From positions 17,177,001 to 17,241,000 of the forward strand of contig CM072807.1 in the NCBI GenBank assembly GCA_037013495.1: 64,000 bases of DNA, read 5' to 3'. The translations under genes were made by a program, and so were the position numbers. The stretch is from Hippophae tibetana (Eukaryota; Streptophyta; Magnoliopsida; Rosales; Elaeagnaceae). Below, piece after piece: positions 51,781 to 64,000 of this stretch; within the stretch, counting starts at the first letter, position 1, and every line of letters starts with the position of its first letter. Under the pieces are notes generated by a model. The model was not told the DNA's origin, did not search any database, and worked only from the letters and a program-made list of their open reading frames with translations.

Positions 51781-53280
51781 AAAACTCTTTTCTTAATAAA
51801 CTATATGAAGATAAAGCCTTAATAGGTATCGAAAAACTATTAAAATCAGTAAACTTAGAAAATCCTTTGGATCCAAAAATCAATAAGTCTAAAACAATTG
51901 CAAACATAAAATTAAGAGACCTTAACAAGGTTATTAGAGTAAAACCAATGATTTACATTCCAAAAAACATGATTGGATTTGAAAGACAAATGTAAGAACT
52001 TTTGAAACTAAAAGTTATAATACTAAGTAATTTACCTCACTAAAGTCAAACATTCTTAGTTGAAAAAGAAGAGGAAAAAAAAGAATGATAATAAACTTCA
52101 AATCATTAAATAAAGAAACCATTAATGATTGATATTTTATTCTAAACAAAGAATAATTATTATCATAAATAAAAGGAAAGAAATACTTCTCAAGTTTTGA
52201 TTGCAAAAATGGATTTTAGTAAATAAGACTAAATAAAGAATCTCAAAAATTGATAATATTTAGTTGCCCTCAAAGACAGTTCCAATGGACAGTTATACCT
52301 TTGGATTAAAACAAGTTCTAAGTATCTTCCAAAGGTATATGGATAACAACTTTAAAAAATTACAAAATACTTGTTGTATTTATATAGATGATATTTTGGT
52401 TTTAAGTAATGAATTAAATAAATACTATTCAAATATTATTAATATTCTACAAAAATGCAAGAAAAAAAAGGCATTGTACTCTCTGAAAAGAAAACAATAC
52501 TTGCTCAATATAAAATTAAGTATTTGAGGTGGAAATTGAAGATGGAAAACATAATCTATAACCCAATATACTAAATAACATTCAAGGTTTTCCTAGTGAA
52601 TTAAAAAACAAAATCTAATTACAAAGATTTTTAGAATGTTTGATATATGCAGAAGCATATATCAAGAAACTTGTAAAAATACGAAAACCTTTATAAGAAA
52701 AATTGAAAAAAGACTATATCTGGAAATGAGCAGAACATAATACTTTGTATATGAATAAAGTAAAAGCAAAGGTAAACAATTTATCAACTTTATATCATCT
52801 AAGGCTAGATGATAAAATGATAATTGAAAAAGATGCTTCACAAGAATATTGGGGAGCAGTTTTGAATGTAAAAGTAGATGACAAAGATGAATATCTTTAT
52901 AAATATACATCAAGATCTTTCCAATGTCCAAAGTTAAATTACCATAGTAATGAAAAAAAAAAATCTAACTGTTAAAAAGGTTATTAAGAAATTTACAATA
53001 TATGTTATAAGTTTCAGATTCATTATTAGAAAAGATAACATGAATTGTGGTTATTTCTTAAGAATCAATATTGTAGGTAATTACAAACAAGAAAGATTAG
53101 CCAGATGACAATAGTGGTTCAATCACTACAATTTTGATGTTAAATATCTCCTTGGAAATAAGAATAGTTTAGGAGATGCTCTTACTAGAGAATTAGCACC
53201 TAAAACTATTTTTATGCTTATAGGAATGAAACATCTTGATATCAAGATCAAGATATAGAAAAATGAGATAAAAATCCTAC
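51781..53280 (+). pseudogene. E3 reverse transcriptase-RNase H remnant
   Basis: The frame 51738-51995, minus its first codons, gives the pre-RT region. The frame 52264-52527 contains the active site as CIYIDDILVLSNE, with the YIDD aspartates intact (52381-52392). RNase H-like sequence (MIIEKDASQEYWGAVL, LNYHSNEKK, then NHYNFDVKYLLGNKNSLGD) runs about 52810-53200. Several stops separate the pieces. Confidence 0.82.
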
Positions 53281-53339
53281 AAGAATAACTTGATCTATTA
53301 TACCTCGAGAAGTCTCTTATAAAGATGGGAAATAGACTG

Positions 53340-54175
53340 GAAGAACTTAATTATTCGAAGCAACTCTCATTGAAGATGAAAAAGACCAATATAGAAACCT
53401 CAACAAACCATAATAGTGAAGTCTCTACAATTTGGCCAGAAAATCTACCCAGGAGCATATTGAAGATATGAAGTTCTACACTACATACAATGAATTTCTC
53501 ATAGGAAGCAAATTCAATATTTTGGAAGGAACTGATCCAATGTTTCTTTATAAAGATTTCCATACAAGACTAATAGAAAACATATATCTAGGCATCAATT
53601 TAAGTGAATTAAATTATTTTTCAAAAATTTCAAAAGAGCAATCAAGAACTTTAGAAATAAGATTAAAGTAGGTGACAAGTTTGTTTATCTCAGGTTTTTT
53701 AGTTCACTAATGGACTGAAATGAGGAAAGATGTAGCAATCCCTACTACTTCATTAAGGTAGGGATTTCCAACATAGACAGATAAGTTCCCAAACCAAGGG
53801 CACTTATAGAAAAGGAATTCAACATAAAATAACTCTGTGTATTAAGAGGTCAAATGCCTGGCCAAATTTACTATGAACTTCAGGAGATTAACAACTCTAC
53901 TGTGATCAAAGTAAATTATTCAACTAGTAAAGTCATCATCATTTCTCATAGTAACATGACTCTTTAAGAAGAGAATGGTGAAAAAATTACCAAATATGAA
54001 ACCAATTTTAATTACAACAATCTAAAAGTTAGTCAAGAAATAAGGAATGTATTATACTTCTATGCTAGAAAGACCACCAAAGAACACAGATGCATTTATT
54101 GCATCAAATATCAGGAAGAGGAAGATGCATTATCATCAGCGTCATCAAAGCATTGTTGGTCGAAAATAAAGATAT
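53340..54175 (+). pseudogene. E3 TAV remnant lacking viroplasmin domain
   Basis: Aligns with E1 18800-19620 (for example the frame 53432-53671 with FLYKDFHTRLIENIYLGIN). The N-terminal viroplasmin domain seen in E1 is deleted. Stops at several points. Confidence 0.7.
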
Positions 54176-54309
54176 AGACTCATATTTTAGTCGGCAACAT
54201 GTGCCAAGGAAAAAAATAATGGTTTTTATTTAAATTAAAAAAAGTAGATGAATTATAAAAACAAGGATAAAATAGTAATTTTAATATTGTAAATAGGGAT
54301 TCCTTATGC

Positions 54310-54318
54310 TATAAAAAG
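54310..54318 (+). promoter_or_regulatory. E3 viral TATA box
   Basis: TATAAAAAG followed by AACC, equivalent to E1 19801 and E0 2242. Not shown to be active. Confidence 0.5.
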
Positions 54319-55312
54319 AACCTTATTTTCATTTTGAAACACATAGAAAAAACTAGGGCACACACCTTTGAAAAACACACAATTCTAGCATAGAAATCCT
54401 TTCTAACTAGAAATCTTAAACTAGAAGTGATATACCCAATAATGTGAGTGGCTAATAATTCCTTCAAGGTTCTTAGTTGGCCTTAATTGTGTAATAATTA
54501 TATTATGAACAAAATAGAGTTCACGTACTCTTTTATAAGTAAGTCAAAATTGGATACAATCTATGTAAGGATGCAGAAGACTCACTATTACCAGAAGGCT
54601 GTTTAGATTTGAGCAAAACTAAAGCATGATCAGTGTAACAGGAGGAGACAAACCCAATGAAAGATCATGGCAAACCCATTAAGTTCAAGTATGATAACTT
54701 TAAGTCAATGACAGATCTTAAATGTTTAAGATATTTGCTTATACCAAGTGATAATATTGATAAACAGAAAAATCAAGACAAGAATATCACAATATTATGA
54801 TAAGGAAAATTAGTTAACAACAATTAAACATCAAACAACTAGTATGAAATAAATAAAAATGAAAAATAAAAATATAATTTTATTAAAAAAGTTTGATAAA
54901 GGCGATCTCTTAGCCTTAAATGATTATTTTAAAATGATGATTATGAAACTTATTTTGGAAATTTTATAAGATTCAATTCCTTATTAATATCTATACAGAT
55001 TATATTAAAACTATTATAAGCATAATAAATCATCCTATATCAAGGATATTAAAGGATTATTTTAGTTAAAAATATGCAAGAATTGAATAAGATGAATTCC
55101 ATAACTTAATGTTTAGATACTACTTCTTTGAAGATCATAAGTACACTGTATATACGCAAAAAAATCTTTTTGTATATTACAAATAGGAAAAAATGTGCAC
55201 TCAAGACATTTGGATTATTAGTAGTCTGATAACTTAGCTAGCATATCGAGGTTAGATTGATTGAAATTTTGCCATAGCAATCTCTGACAATAAGAAAATA
55301 CCACCCACAAAT

Positions 55313-55324
55313 TGGTATCAAAGC
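55313..55324 (+). other. E3 tRNA-Met primer-binding site
   Basis: TGGTATCAAAGC matches the caulimovirid minus-strand primer site TGGTATCAGAGC at 11 of 12 bases. The equivalent site in E1 (about 20960) is decayed. It confirms a pararetroviral origin and sits about 150 bp before the viral sequence ends. Confidence 0.7.
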
Positions 55325-55499
55325 TAAATGAATATTATGAATGAAAAAGTTAACACCATTAGTTTTGAAGACATCAACGGTATTAACCATAAAGTCTAGG
55401 GGTATTTAAGCACTTTTTGCAAACCTTAAGAGCATAAGTGAAGATATGCTCAATCTTAGGGACATTTTAAATATGTATCCTATTTAGTTAAAGATTTAA

Positions 55500-56110
55500 A
55501 AAAAAAAATCTTTAAAAAAAAATATAGTTAGAGTCTTTTAATTATGTCAATTAAAATAGTTTTATCATTTTTTGTAATTTAATTATTTCAATTACAAAGA
55601 CAATTGATCAATTTTTTTTTTCAATTTTTACGATCATTGAAAAAATTAAAAATAATAAAAAATTAAGACAAATTTTGTCACAAAATAATAATTAAGGACA
55701 AACTTCATATTGATAGTTAAAAAAATGGCAAGAATTTCCCACTAAAATATTTTGACAAAACAATTGTCTTTACAAATGGAAAAAATGGTTAGAAATGTAT
55801 TCCAAATTTTAAGACAAAATTATTTGTCTTTAAAAATCAAAATTATAAAGGTAAAAAATTTACAATATATTTATAACAAGATTTTTGTCCTTGAAAAATA
55901 TTAGATTTTGGGATGAACTAAGAAGAATTATTAAAGACAAAAATTTTGTGGTTGAAAATTATAAAAATTTAGGATAAAAAATTGCAATATATTAGAGATA
56001 ATTTTTGTTAATGGATATAATTAAAACATTACCATAAATATTTTGATTTAATTTTTTATAAGATAAAAACAAAATAATTGAGTTATTGAAAAAAAAATCT
56101 ATATTATTTT
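55500..56110. repeat. left part of a possible CACTA-type repeat
   Basis: Repeated (G)GACAAAATT / AATTTTGTC(C)-type motifs in both orientations, like those at 62880-63422. This suggests subterminal repeats of one element with unrelated DNA between. A clear left terminus was not found. Confidence 0.4.
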
Positions 56111-56269
56111 ACGATATATTTTTAATTTTTTAATATTATATTATAATTTTAAAATATACATTTTTATACATTTTAATTATTTTTTTACAATAAAAGATGA
56201 TAAATTTTCTCTATTAATTTAATTTCATATATTTTATATCTTTTACATCGTACTAAATTTTTTCCCCCA

Positions 56270-56462
56270 AATTTTTTCTTTTTCCATCCTTCTTTTTTTC
56301 CTTTCCTTTGTACTTCTCATTTTTTTTCTTTCCCTCTCTTTTTTTCCTTTCCCCTCTATCTTTTTTTCCTTTCCCCTCTATCTTTTTTTCCTTCCCTCTC
56401 TCTCTCTCTTCCCTTTTCCTCGTCTCTCTTCTTCTTTTCCCTTTTCCTCGCCTCCCTTTCAA
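56270..56462 (+). repeat. pyrimidine-rich low-complexity tract
   Basis: C/T-only runs including repeated TTTCCCCTCTATCTTTTTTTCC units. The two 69-codon frames across it (one on each strand) are composition artefacts. Confidence 0.85.
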
Positions 56463-57239
56463 TTTTCATGGTTTGTCTACTCTGGGTAGATTGAATTTCC
56501 ATTTTTTGAATGGATAAGACCTCAATCAGAATACTGCCTAAATTAAGATGTGAATTTAGCCAAAATTGATATTAAATTTAGCCACAACTTTAACAATTAG
56601 AGTGCAACACTGCACGTAATCACTATTCTTAGTCGATACCCAAGTTGCTTGTTGCTTCTAGAGTTTTCTTTATTTTCAGGAATCAATTTATGGAATTTGG
56701 CTTTAAATTTTCAACTCAATGTGTGGAAATGACTGTTTAATAATGATGTGGAAACTGGGTTGCCTCTGAATCTGGCAGATAAAGAAGTATAGTCTTTCTC
56801 TGTTCTTAATTCACATTCTAGTGTTGCATTTCTAGGCTGAGTTCCTAAGTATGTTTTATATGGTTTCTTGTTCAGCTTCTCCATCATAGAGAATATTTTG
56901 GTCAGTATAGAAAGGTTCTTAAAGTCTCTATATCCCGGACATTAGCTTGGGTAATCCAACAATTCCTCAATAGTACATGTAGTTTGTATTTATCTAATAT
57001 TACTGAATTGAATGTCATCCAATTATGTGAGTACAATATGGTCCTTACTCATTATTGAAACTGAAAAAAGGAGATTGGGCATTTTCTCCTAAGAATCATT
57101 TGTAACTTTTTGGACAGGGATTACTTTGGAACCACAAAGTATTGTCATTCCTGGCTTAGAAATGTGGTATGGATCAGTGTTTAGTCTGTTTTTCTTGGAA
57201 CAATTGCTCAATTTTGAATTTTTCAATTGAGAATGACCA

Positions 57240-57880
57240 TCTCTTTCAACAATTGAGGCAAATTTGAATGTTGGCCTGCTCGTGCATATGCATTCATCAA
57301 CATATTATACGTCATCACCGTAGGTTGTAGACCTATCTTCCCAAATTCAGAAATCACATCTCTTGCTTCAGTATAGTGATCTTATTTAGCAAAGCCATCT
57401 AGAAGAGTGTTGAACGTCACGCGAGTCCCTTATACTTTTTCTTTCATCATTATTTTCCAAATTGTAGTCAATGTTTGTGTATCCCCAGCACGCCTAAAAG
57501 CATCAAGCAAAGCAGTGTATGTTTCTGTCGAAGGCCTTAGTTTTTCTCTTTGCATATTCTCAAATGCAATATAAGCTTTCGCATGCCAGCCACTAACTGA
57601 ATAAGCATGAATAAGAGCTGTATAAGAATGTGAAGTTGGACTTATCCCTACCTTTTTCATCCTTAAAAATGCACCTGCAGCCATGCCACTCATTTTTTTG
57701 CTTCGCATAAGCATTAATCAAGCATGTGTATGACTTTGCATTTGGTTTCAAACCCATGTCCTGCATTTCTAACAGCAACTTCTCCGATGTCAATTTGCAT
57801 TCTTTTACTATAAGCTTCCATTAGTATGTTATAGGTAGCAGATGTTGGTATGGATCAAAGTTTTTACTACAATATTTTAA
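57240..57880 (-). pseudogene. pentatricopeptide repeat (PPR) gene fragment, EMB1006-like
   Basis: Minus-strand PPR motifs in series: NILMEAYSKRMQ, KLLLEMQDMGLKPNAKSYTC, FLRMKKVGISPTSHSYTALI, FENMQREKLRPSTETYTALL, WKIMMKEKV, then GTRVTFNTLLDGFAK and IGLQPTVMTYNMLMNAYARA. It resembles the C-terminal half of Arabidopsis EMB1006 (At5g50280), as I recall that sequence. A frameshift near 57700 and stops after MKEKV and after GFAK break it, and neither gene end is present. It is a truncated duplicate. Full-length PPR proteins bind organellar RNA; this one cannot. Confidence 0.75.
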
Positions 57881-58189
57881 CTTTAAATAGGGTGCGGTGC
57901 GTAAGACCATAAGAGTCATATATTGGCCTTGGTGCTAATATCTTTCATTTATGATCTTGCCTCTTATTATTGTAGTAGCATGTCTATTGAAATCTATTTT
58001 CAGTAGTAAACCTCGGTTAGTAACCGTAGATTATTCTCTTTTCATTATCTATCCCTTTTTTTGTTAAAATTTTAATTTTGTATTGTGATTATCTTTTATA
58101 TCTATATGCTCTTCCTTTTTGTTTATCCAATGTTTACTCTTATAAGTACTACTAGAAGTTTCCACCATGAACAAGACTTGGCCTTGATA
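57881..58189. other. spacer between PPR fragment and copia element
   Basis: No coding sequence. I looked here for a 5' LTR matching 62570-62734 and did not find one. Confidence 0.5.
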
Positions 58190-58215
58190 CAAAACATAAT
58201 AGTGCTAAAGGCGAA

Positions 58216-58640
58216 TTGCTTCGAATGTCAGACCCTCCGAGCTTGACTACCACCTTTACATACATCCGTAAAGATGAATCTCAGCAAGAGAGTCTTCATC
58301 AGGCACATGTTGAGGTATCAAGCCTAGCCATTCAAGCCAAATCAAAGGCATCTTTCCTTCAGCAGCAAAATTTAATTCCACTTCATCAGCAAGGACTTCC
58401 ACCAGGTTTTACCAATCGTCCTAGTTCTCCCTGCTCTTATTGCAATGAACATGGGAATCTTCGTGAGACTTGTTGAAAACTGTATCCACACTTGAAACCA
58501 AAAGCAGACTACTATGGAGAAAAACGACAACATCATCGTTCTAAAGCAAAAGCAACTGCAGTGCAAATTTTCCAAGAACCAGACTACTATGGACATAATC
58601 ATCCTATGGAAGTGGAGGTATCCCTACAGCTTCAATAGCT
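58216..58640 (+). pseudogene. copia gag C-terminal part
   Basis: The frame gives SLAIQAKSKASFLQQQNL, then CSYCNEHGNLRETC, a CCHC-like knuckle with His replaced (C-x2-C-x4-N-x4-C). A TGA follows where Trp is expected. Further gag/linker sequence continues to about 58640. Confidence 0.75.
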
Positions 58641-58658
58641 GGTCGTGGTAAGATTGGT

Positions 58659-59525
58659 ATGATCTTAAATATTTCTCACTCTGTTGGGTCTAATACTTGG
58701 ATTATTGATTCTGGTGTATCTGATCATATGACTTATGATAAATCTTATTTTAATGAGTTATCTCCCTCACCAGTGTCTTATGTTATGAATGCTAATGGTG
58801 AGGCCTTTCCTGTCTTAGGAACGGGGTCAGTTCATATCACTCAATCTTTACAGCTCTATAATGTTTTATGTGTACCTGACTTATCTCATCACTTAATATA
58901 TGTCCCACAGGTGAATATTGAGTCTAAATGTTATGTAACTTTTTATCCTATGTATGTGATTTTTCAGGATCTTCTTACCAGAGAAATAATTGGTCGAGGG
59001 TATCTGAGGGACAGATTGTTCCGTTTGGATCAGAACTACACAAGGGAGAAACCAAGAGCTCGGGCACGCACTGCATTGATTTCTAGTTCTGATAAGCTAA
59101 GTGAAATTTAGTTGTGGCATCGCCGCTTAGGCCATCCGTCTTTTAGTCTTATGAAAAAAACCATGCCCACTTTATTTATTGGTGTTAGTGAGACTGTTTT
59201 ACATTGTGAGACTTGTGTTTTGGCCAAGAGACATCGTATTACTTATTCTCCTAGTATTTATAATAAAAGTACTATTCCTTTTGAATTAATTCATTCTGAT
59301 GTTTGGGGACCATCTAAAGAGCCCACTATATTGGGTATGAGATATTTTGTTTTGTTTATCGATGACTGTACAAGGTTATCATGGATTTCTCTTCTTAAAA
59401 TAAAAGATAAAGTTTTTTCAGTTTTTCAAACTTTTCATACCTTCATTCAAACACAATACAATGACATCATTCGGATCCTCCGTTCTGACAATGGGGGGGG
59501 GGGGGGGGGGGGAGGAATATGTTAA
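58659..59525 (+). pseudogene. copia protease and integrase N-terminal half
   Basis: Protease motif WIIDSGVSDHMTY, in which DSG carries the catalytic Asp. After a TAG at 59109-59111 comes the GAG-pre-integrase motif WHRRLGHPSFSLMKK, then the zinc-binding CETCVLAKRH and the integrase core start FELIHSDVWGPSKEP and IDDCTRLSWI. The LRSDNGG motif runs into a 20-G tract, after which the frame changes. Confidence 0.9.
59493..59512 (+). repeat. 20-base G homopolymer in integrase
   Basis: The normal codons for SDNGGEY contain a short G run; here it is 20 consecutive G. It may be a real slippage expansion or a sequencing/assembly artefact. It shifts the frame, so integrase continues in another frame from about 59513. 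Confidence 0.85.
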
Positions 59526-59890
59526 TCATGTTTTTCAAGATTTTTTCAAAACACATGGGATTATTCACCAAACTACTTGTTCGCAAACACCAGAACAAAA
59601 TGGAGTGTCTGAAAGAAAAAAAATCGTCATTTACTTGATATGGCTCACACTTTTATTTAGTGCTTATATGCCAAAATATCTTTGGGGTGATGCTGTACAA
59701 GCTTCCGCCCATCTCATCAATCGTCTCTCGTCTAGTGTCCTTAACGAAAAAATCCCATTCCAGATTCTTGCATCTTACGTCTCCTTATCATCCTTCCATA
59801 ATCTTCCTACCCGTGTATTTGGTTGTGTTGCTTTTGTGCATGTTCCTAAAAATCAACGATCTAAATTAGATGCCCGTGCAATTAAATGTG
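59513..59890 (+). pseudogene. copia integrase C-terminal half
   Basis: The frame from 59461 gives EEYVNHVFQDFFKTHGIIHQ and TPEQNGVSERKK (the third catalytic Glu region), then LINRLSSSVLN and FGCVAFVHVPKNQRSKLD, and stops where the organelle patch begins. Confidence 0.88.
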
Positions 59891-61659
<1,769 letters not shown>

Positions 61660-61683
61660 AGACAGCTAGCCTTTGAATTTGAG

Positions 61684-62562
61684 ATGAAGGACTTAGGTGA
61701 ACTAAAGTACTTCTTAGGAATTGAGATAGCCAGGGGAAGAGAAGGAATATATCTGTGTCAGAGGAAGTACATTATTGATATGCTAACAAAGACAAGTATG
61801 TTGGATTGCAAACGTATTGACACTCCTATTGAGCAAAACCATTGTTTAGTAGAGTATCCAGATCAGATACCAACTGATCAAGCTCGCTATCAGAGATTGG
61901 TTGAACGTTTGATTTACTTAGCTCATACTAGACCAGATGTTGCATATGTAGTAAGTGTGGTGAGTCAGTTCATGCATAATCCAAGTGAGAACCATATGAA
62001 TGTTGTTTTGAGAATTTTAAGGTATTTGAAATTGGCTCCAGGAAGGAGAGTAATGTTCTCTAAACACAACAATCCTCTTGAAGTCTGTGGATTCACAGAT
62101 GCAGATTGGGTAGGAAGTATTACAGATAGAAAGTCAACATCGGGTTATTTCACCTTTGTGGGAGGAAATTTGGTTACATGGAAAAGTAAGAAGCAGAAAG
62201 TGGTGGCACGATCTAGTGCTGAGGCCGAGTATAAAGGTATGGCTGATGGGGTTTGTGAATTACTGTGGATAAGAACTTTGTTATTGGATTTGGGTTTCAA
62301 ACTCAAAAATACTATGCAGATGTATTGTCACAATCGGGCAGCCATTGATATATCACAAAATCCAGTACAACATGATCGCACTAAGCATGTAGAGGTTGAT
62401 CGTCACTTTATAAAAGAGAAGTTAGATGCCAAACTTATTAGTTTTCCTTTTGTTCCCACAGAAGAGCAACTTACAGATATGCTTACCAATAGAGTTTCCA
62501 AGAAGACATTATACAGTTCACTAAGCAAGTTGGGCATGATCGATATTTATGTGCCAACTTGA
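61684..62562 (+). pseudogene. copia RT C-terminus and RNase H
   Basis: A 292-codon open frame: MKDLGELKYFLGIEIARG, the connection region, then RNase H with GFTDADWVGSITDRKSTSG, VVARSSAEAEYKGMA and HNRAAIDISQNPVQHDRTKH. It ends at TGA immediately before the purine tract. It is separated from RT by one stop. Confidence 0.93.
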
Positions 62563-62569
62563 GGGAGAG

Positions 62570-62734
62570 TGTTAATAAATCATTAATGGTATATTAGTTG
62601 TATGCAACTAATATACTTTTCCTAAAAGCACTTTTCCAAAAAGCAGATTCTTATTTCGTGTATTTATACATGTATTAGTATTCATTGTAATTGTGATTGT
62701 AAATACATTCAGTATATTTAATTGTGTTCTTACA
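62570..62734 (+). repeat. 3' LTR of copia element
   Basis: Starts TGTTAATAAATC directly after GAGGGAGAG and ends TTCTTACA, about 165 bp. Only one copy is in the window. Confidence 0.7.
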
Positions 62735-62859
62735 TGCTATCAAATAGACTTTAAATATATTGCACTGATACATGAATGTGTTTAGGTGTTACTATCTATA
62801 GAGATAGAAGGTAACCTACAGATGTCTACTTTTAACTCTACATTTATTGCTTGTGAATT

Positions 62860-63422
62860 GTTATTATATTGGTTAAATAAAAAACAATTGTTGCAATTTT
62901 TGTAGAACAATATATTTCGAGATTATATTTTCTTTGTTATAATGTTGTCCATAAATACTTAAGACAAAATTTGTCACAAATAAGTTTGGGTAAAATATTG
63001 TCACAATTTTGTTCCAAAATTGTTAGTTTTAGACAACAAAAATTGGTCATAAAAACGTTATTAAGAGAATTAATATGTTTTAAGGATAAATTTATTCTAA
63101 ATTATAACAAATTTGTTTATCTTATAAAATAATTTAAGGACAAATTTAATTTTTAAAGACAAATATTTTGTCCTTAAAATATTTTTGAACAAACTATCTA
63201 TTGTTTTCAAGGACAATCTTGTAAAATTTAGGGACAAAAATATTTATCCTTAATTATTTTGTTTTTTAGGACAAAATTGAATTTTTTTCCCGATAAACTT
63301 TTTGTGACTCCACTTTGGAATAAAAGAAATCAATAATTTTTTTGTCCATAATTCTTATTTGGGATAAAATCTTGGCTTTTAGGACAAAAATATTTGTTCC
63401 AAAAAATAAATTTTCTTCTAGT
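62860..63422. repeat. right end of a CACTA-type repeat
   Basis: Dense GGACAAAAT / ATTTTGTCC motifs in both orientations. The sequence ends TTTTCTTCTAGTG at 63422, the reverse complement of CACTAGAAGAAAA, a typical CACTA terminus. The matching left part is probably near 55500-56110, with the PPR fragment and copia element between. Confidence 0.5.
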
Positions 63423-63589
63423 GCTTTTCGAGGCTAAGATGAATCCCAATAATCAATTTTTTTTATATTAATTGAACTCTACGCTTAATGAAGTAATAGG
63501 AATAGTTAACTTAAATAGTATAATGATATGATTCGTTTATAAGCATTTTAACTCTTGTTATGTATTTATTAAATTCGCATGGTCACGCC

Positions 63590-63916
63590 TAGGGGTGTCC
63601 ATGGTCCAGTCCGGTTTTGCGAAAAAAGAATTTAACCAAATCGGACAGTTCATATTACTTGGACTGGACCGGATCGGACCGTTTGAAACGGTTTTAAGAA
63701 ATAAAAACTGGAATAAAACGGTTCGGTCCGGTTTGGTTCCCGGTTTGGTCCAATTTTTTTATAATTTAATGAAGAATAATGTGAAATTTTTAATATATTA
63801 TTAAACCGGTCCGGTCTGGTTCGAACATTTTAAAATTAGTACAAACCGGACCGGATCGTTTGATTAGTAAAACCGTTCGGTTTGGTCCGATCCGACCCGA
63901 TTTATGGACACTCCTA
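63590..63916 (+). mobile_element. hAT-type MITE
   Basis: 327 bp with terminal inverted repeats TAGGGGTGTCCA (left) and TGGACACTCCTA (right), and an exact 8-bp target duplication GTCACGCC at 63582-63589 and 63917-63924. The interior is rich in CCGGTCCGG-type palindromic words and has no transposase. The 69-codon frame at 63595-63804 is a shadow. Confidence 0.92.
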
Positions 63917-64000
63917 GTCACGCCTATGACCCAATCTTTTAAAATGGTGATTAATTTTTGAAGGAAGTGATAGAGATATCTCGTTTAATGGTTTATTAAT

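Larger units (their letters stand above)
51781..55480 (+). mobile_element. endogenous caulimovirid copy E3 (3' half of the split insertion)
   Basis: The plus strand, starting right after the CACTA end, has RT, RNase H, TAV, TATA/leader, small-ORF remnant and primer-binding site. It begins at the viral position where E2 stops. Relative to E1 it keeps the RNase H C-terminus but has lost about 400 bp of the TAV N-terminal part, including the viroplasmin domain (junction near 53365). The 3' limit is approximate and similar to that of E1. Confidence 0.85.

Noticed and set aside
55740-55756. CACTAAAATATTTTGAC as the left end of the second CACTA element
   Set aside because: Only the first five bases and scattered later ones fit the right terminus, subterminal motifs already occur to its left, and there is no matching 3-bp flank.
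56253-56517. 69-codon frames on both strands (Lys/Arg/Glu-rich and Phe/Pro/Ser-rich)
   Set aside because: Both are products of one C/T-rich low-complexity tract.

Overview
This is nuclear DNA of a dicot-type flowering plant. It has AT-rich intergenic sequence, GT-AG introns, a heat-responsive PDX1.2 pseudoenzyme gene (a dicot feature), a kinesin-13B gene and an S-receptor-like kinase, plus copia, gypsy, CACTA, hAT and endogenous pararetrovirus sequence. There is no sign of bacterial or organellar origin, apart from one small mitochondrial patch inside a retrotransposon.

Four host genes look intact. They are PDX1.2 (370-1287, minus, with heat-shock elements upstream), kinesin-13B (27824-32040, plus, 12 exons, 699 codons), an OVATE-like small protein (33914-34552, minus) and a ZmPK1-type G-lectin receptor kinase (46403-48805, minus, intronless, 800 aa). 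Everything else is mobile or decayed DNA.

Four fragments of one endogenous caulimovirid family are present. E0 lies on the minus strand (about 1780-6818 and 13771-14310), split by a Sirevirus-like copia element (6819-13770). E1 lies on the plus strand (about 15260-21130) and has lost the coat-protein/protease block. E2 (about 35640-38851) and E3 (51781 to about 55480) are two halves of one insertion, split at one point by a 12,929-bp CACTA transposon (38852-51780) with matching termini and a 3-bp AAA duplication. The viral order read across copies is movement protein, coat protein, protease/RT/RNase H, transactivator (TAV), TATA/leader, small unknown ORF, tRNA-Met primer site. All copies are broken by stops, frameshifts and deletions.

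The most unusual part is inside that CACTA element. It carries the intact receptor kinase gene. It also carries a 3.26-kb LTR retrotransposon (42248-45506, minus) in which gypsy pol is replaced by two host coding fragments in the same orientation: the N-terminal part of sucrose synthase, then the N-terminal part of an AGO4-clade Argonaute. The two are joined in frame. The arrangement resembles maize Bs1 and suggests RNA-level transduction of host genes. An AGO4-derived segment in a transposon is notable because AGO4 acts in transposon silencing.

The right end (about 55500-63990) holds a possible second CACTA remnant with a pentatricopeptide (EMB1006-like) pseudogene fragment, a decayed copia element (about 58190-62734) with a 20-G run in integrase and a mitochondrial cox1 patch, and a hAT-type MITE (63590-63916) with a perfect 8-bp target duplication. 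Boundaries given as 'about' were read by eye from alignment between copies.
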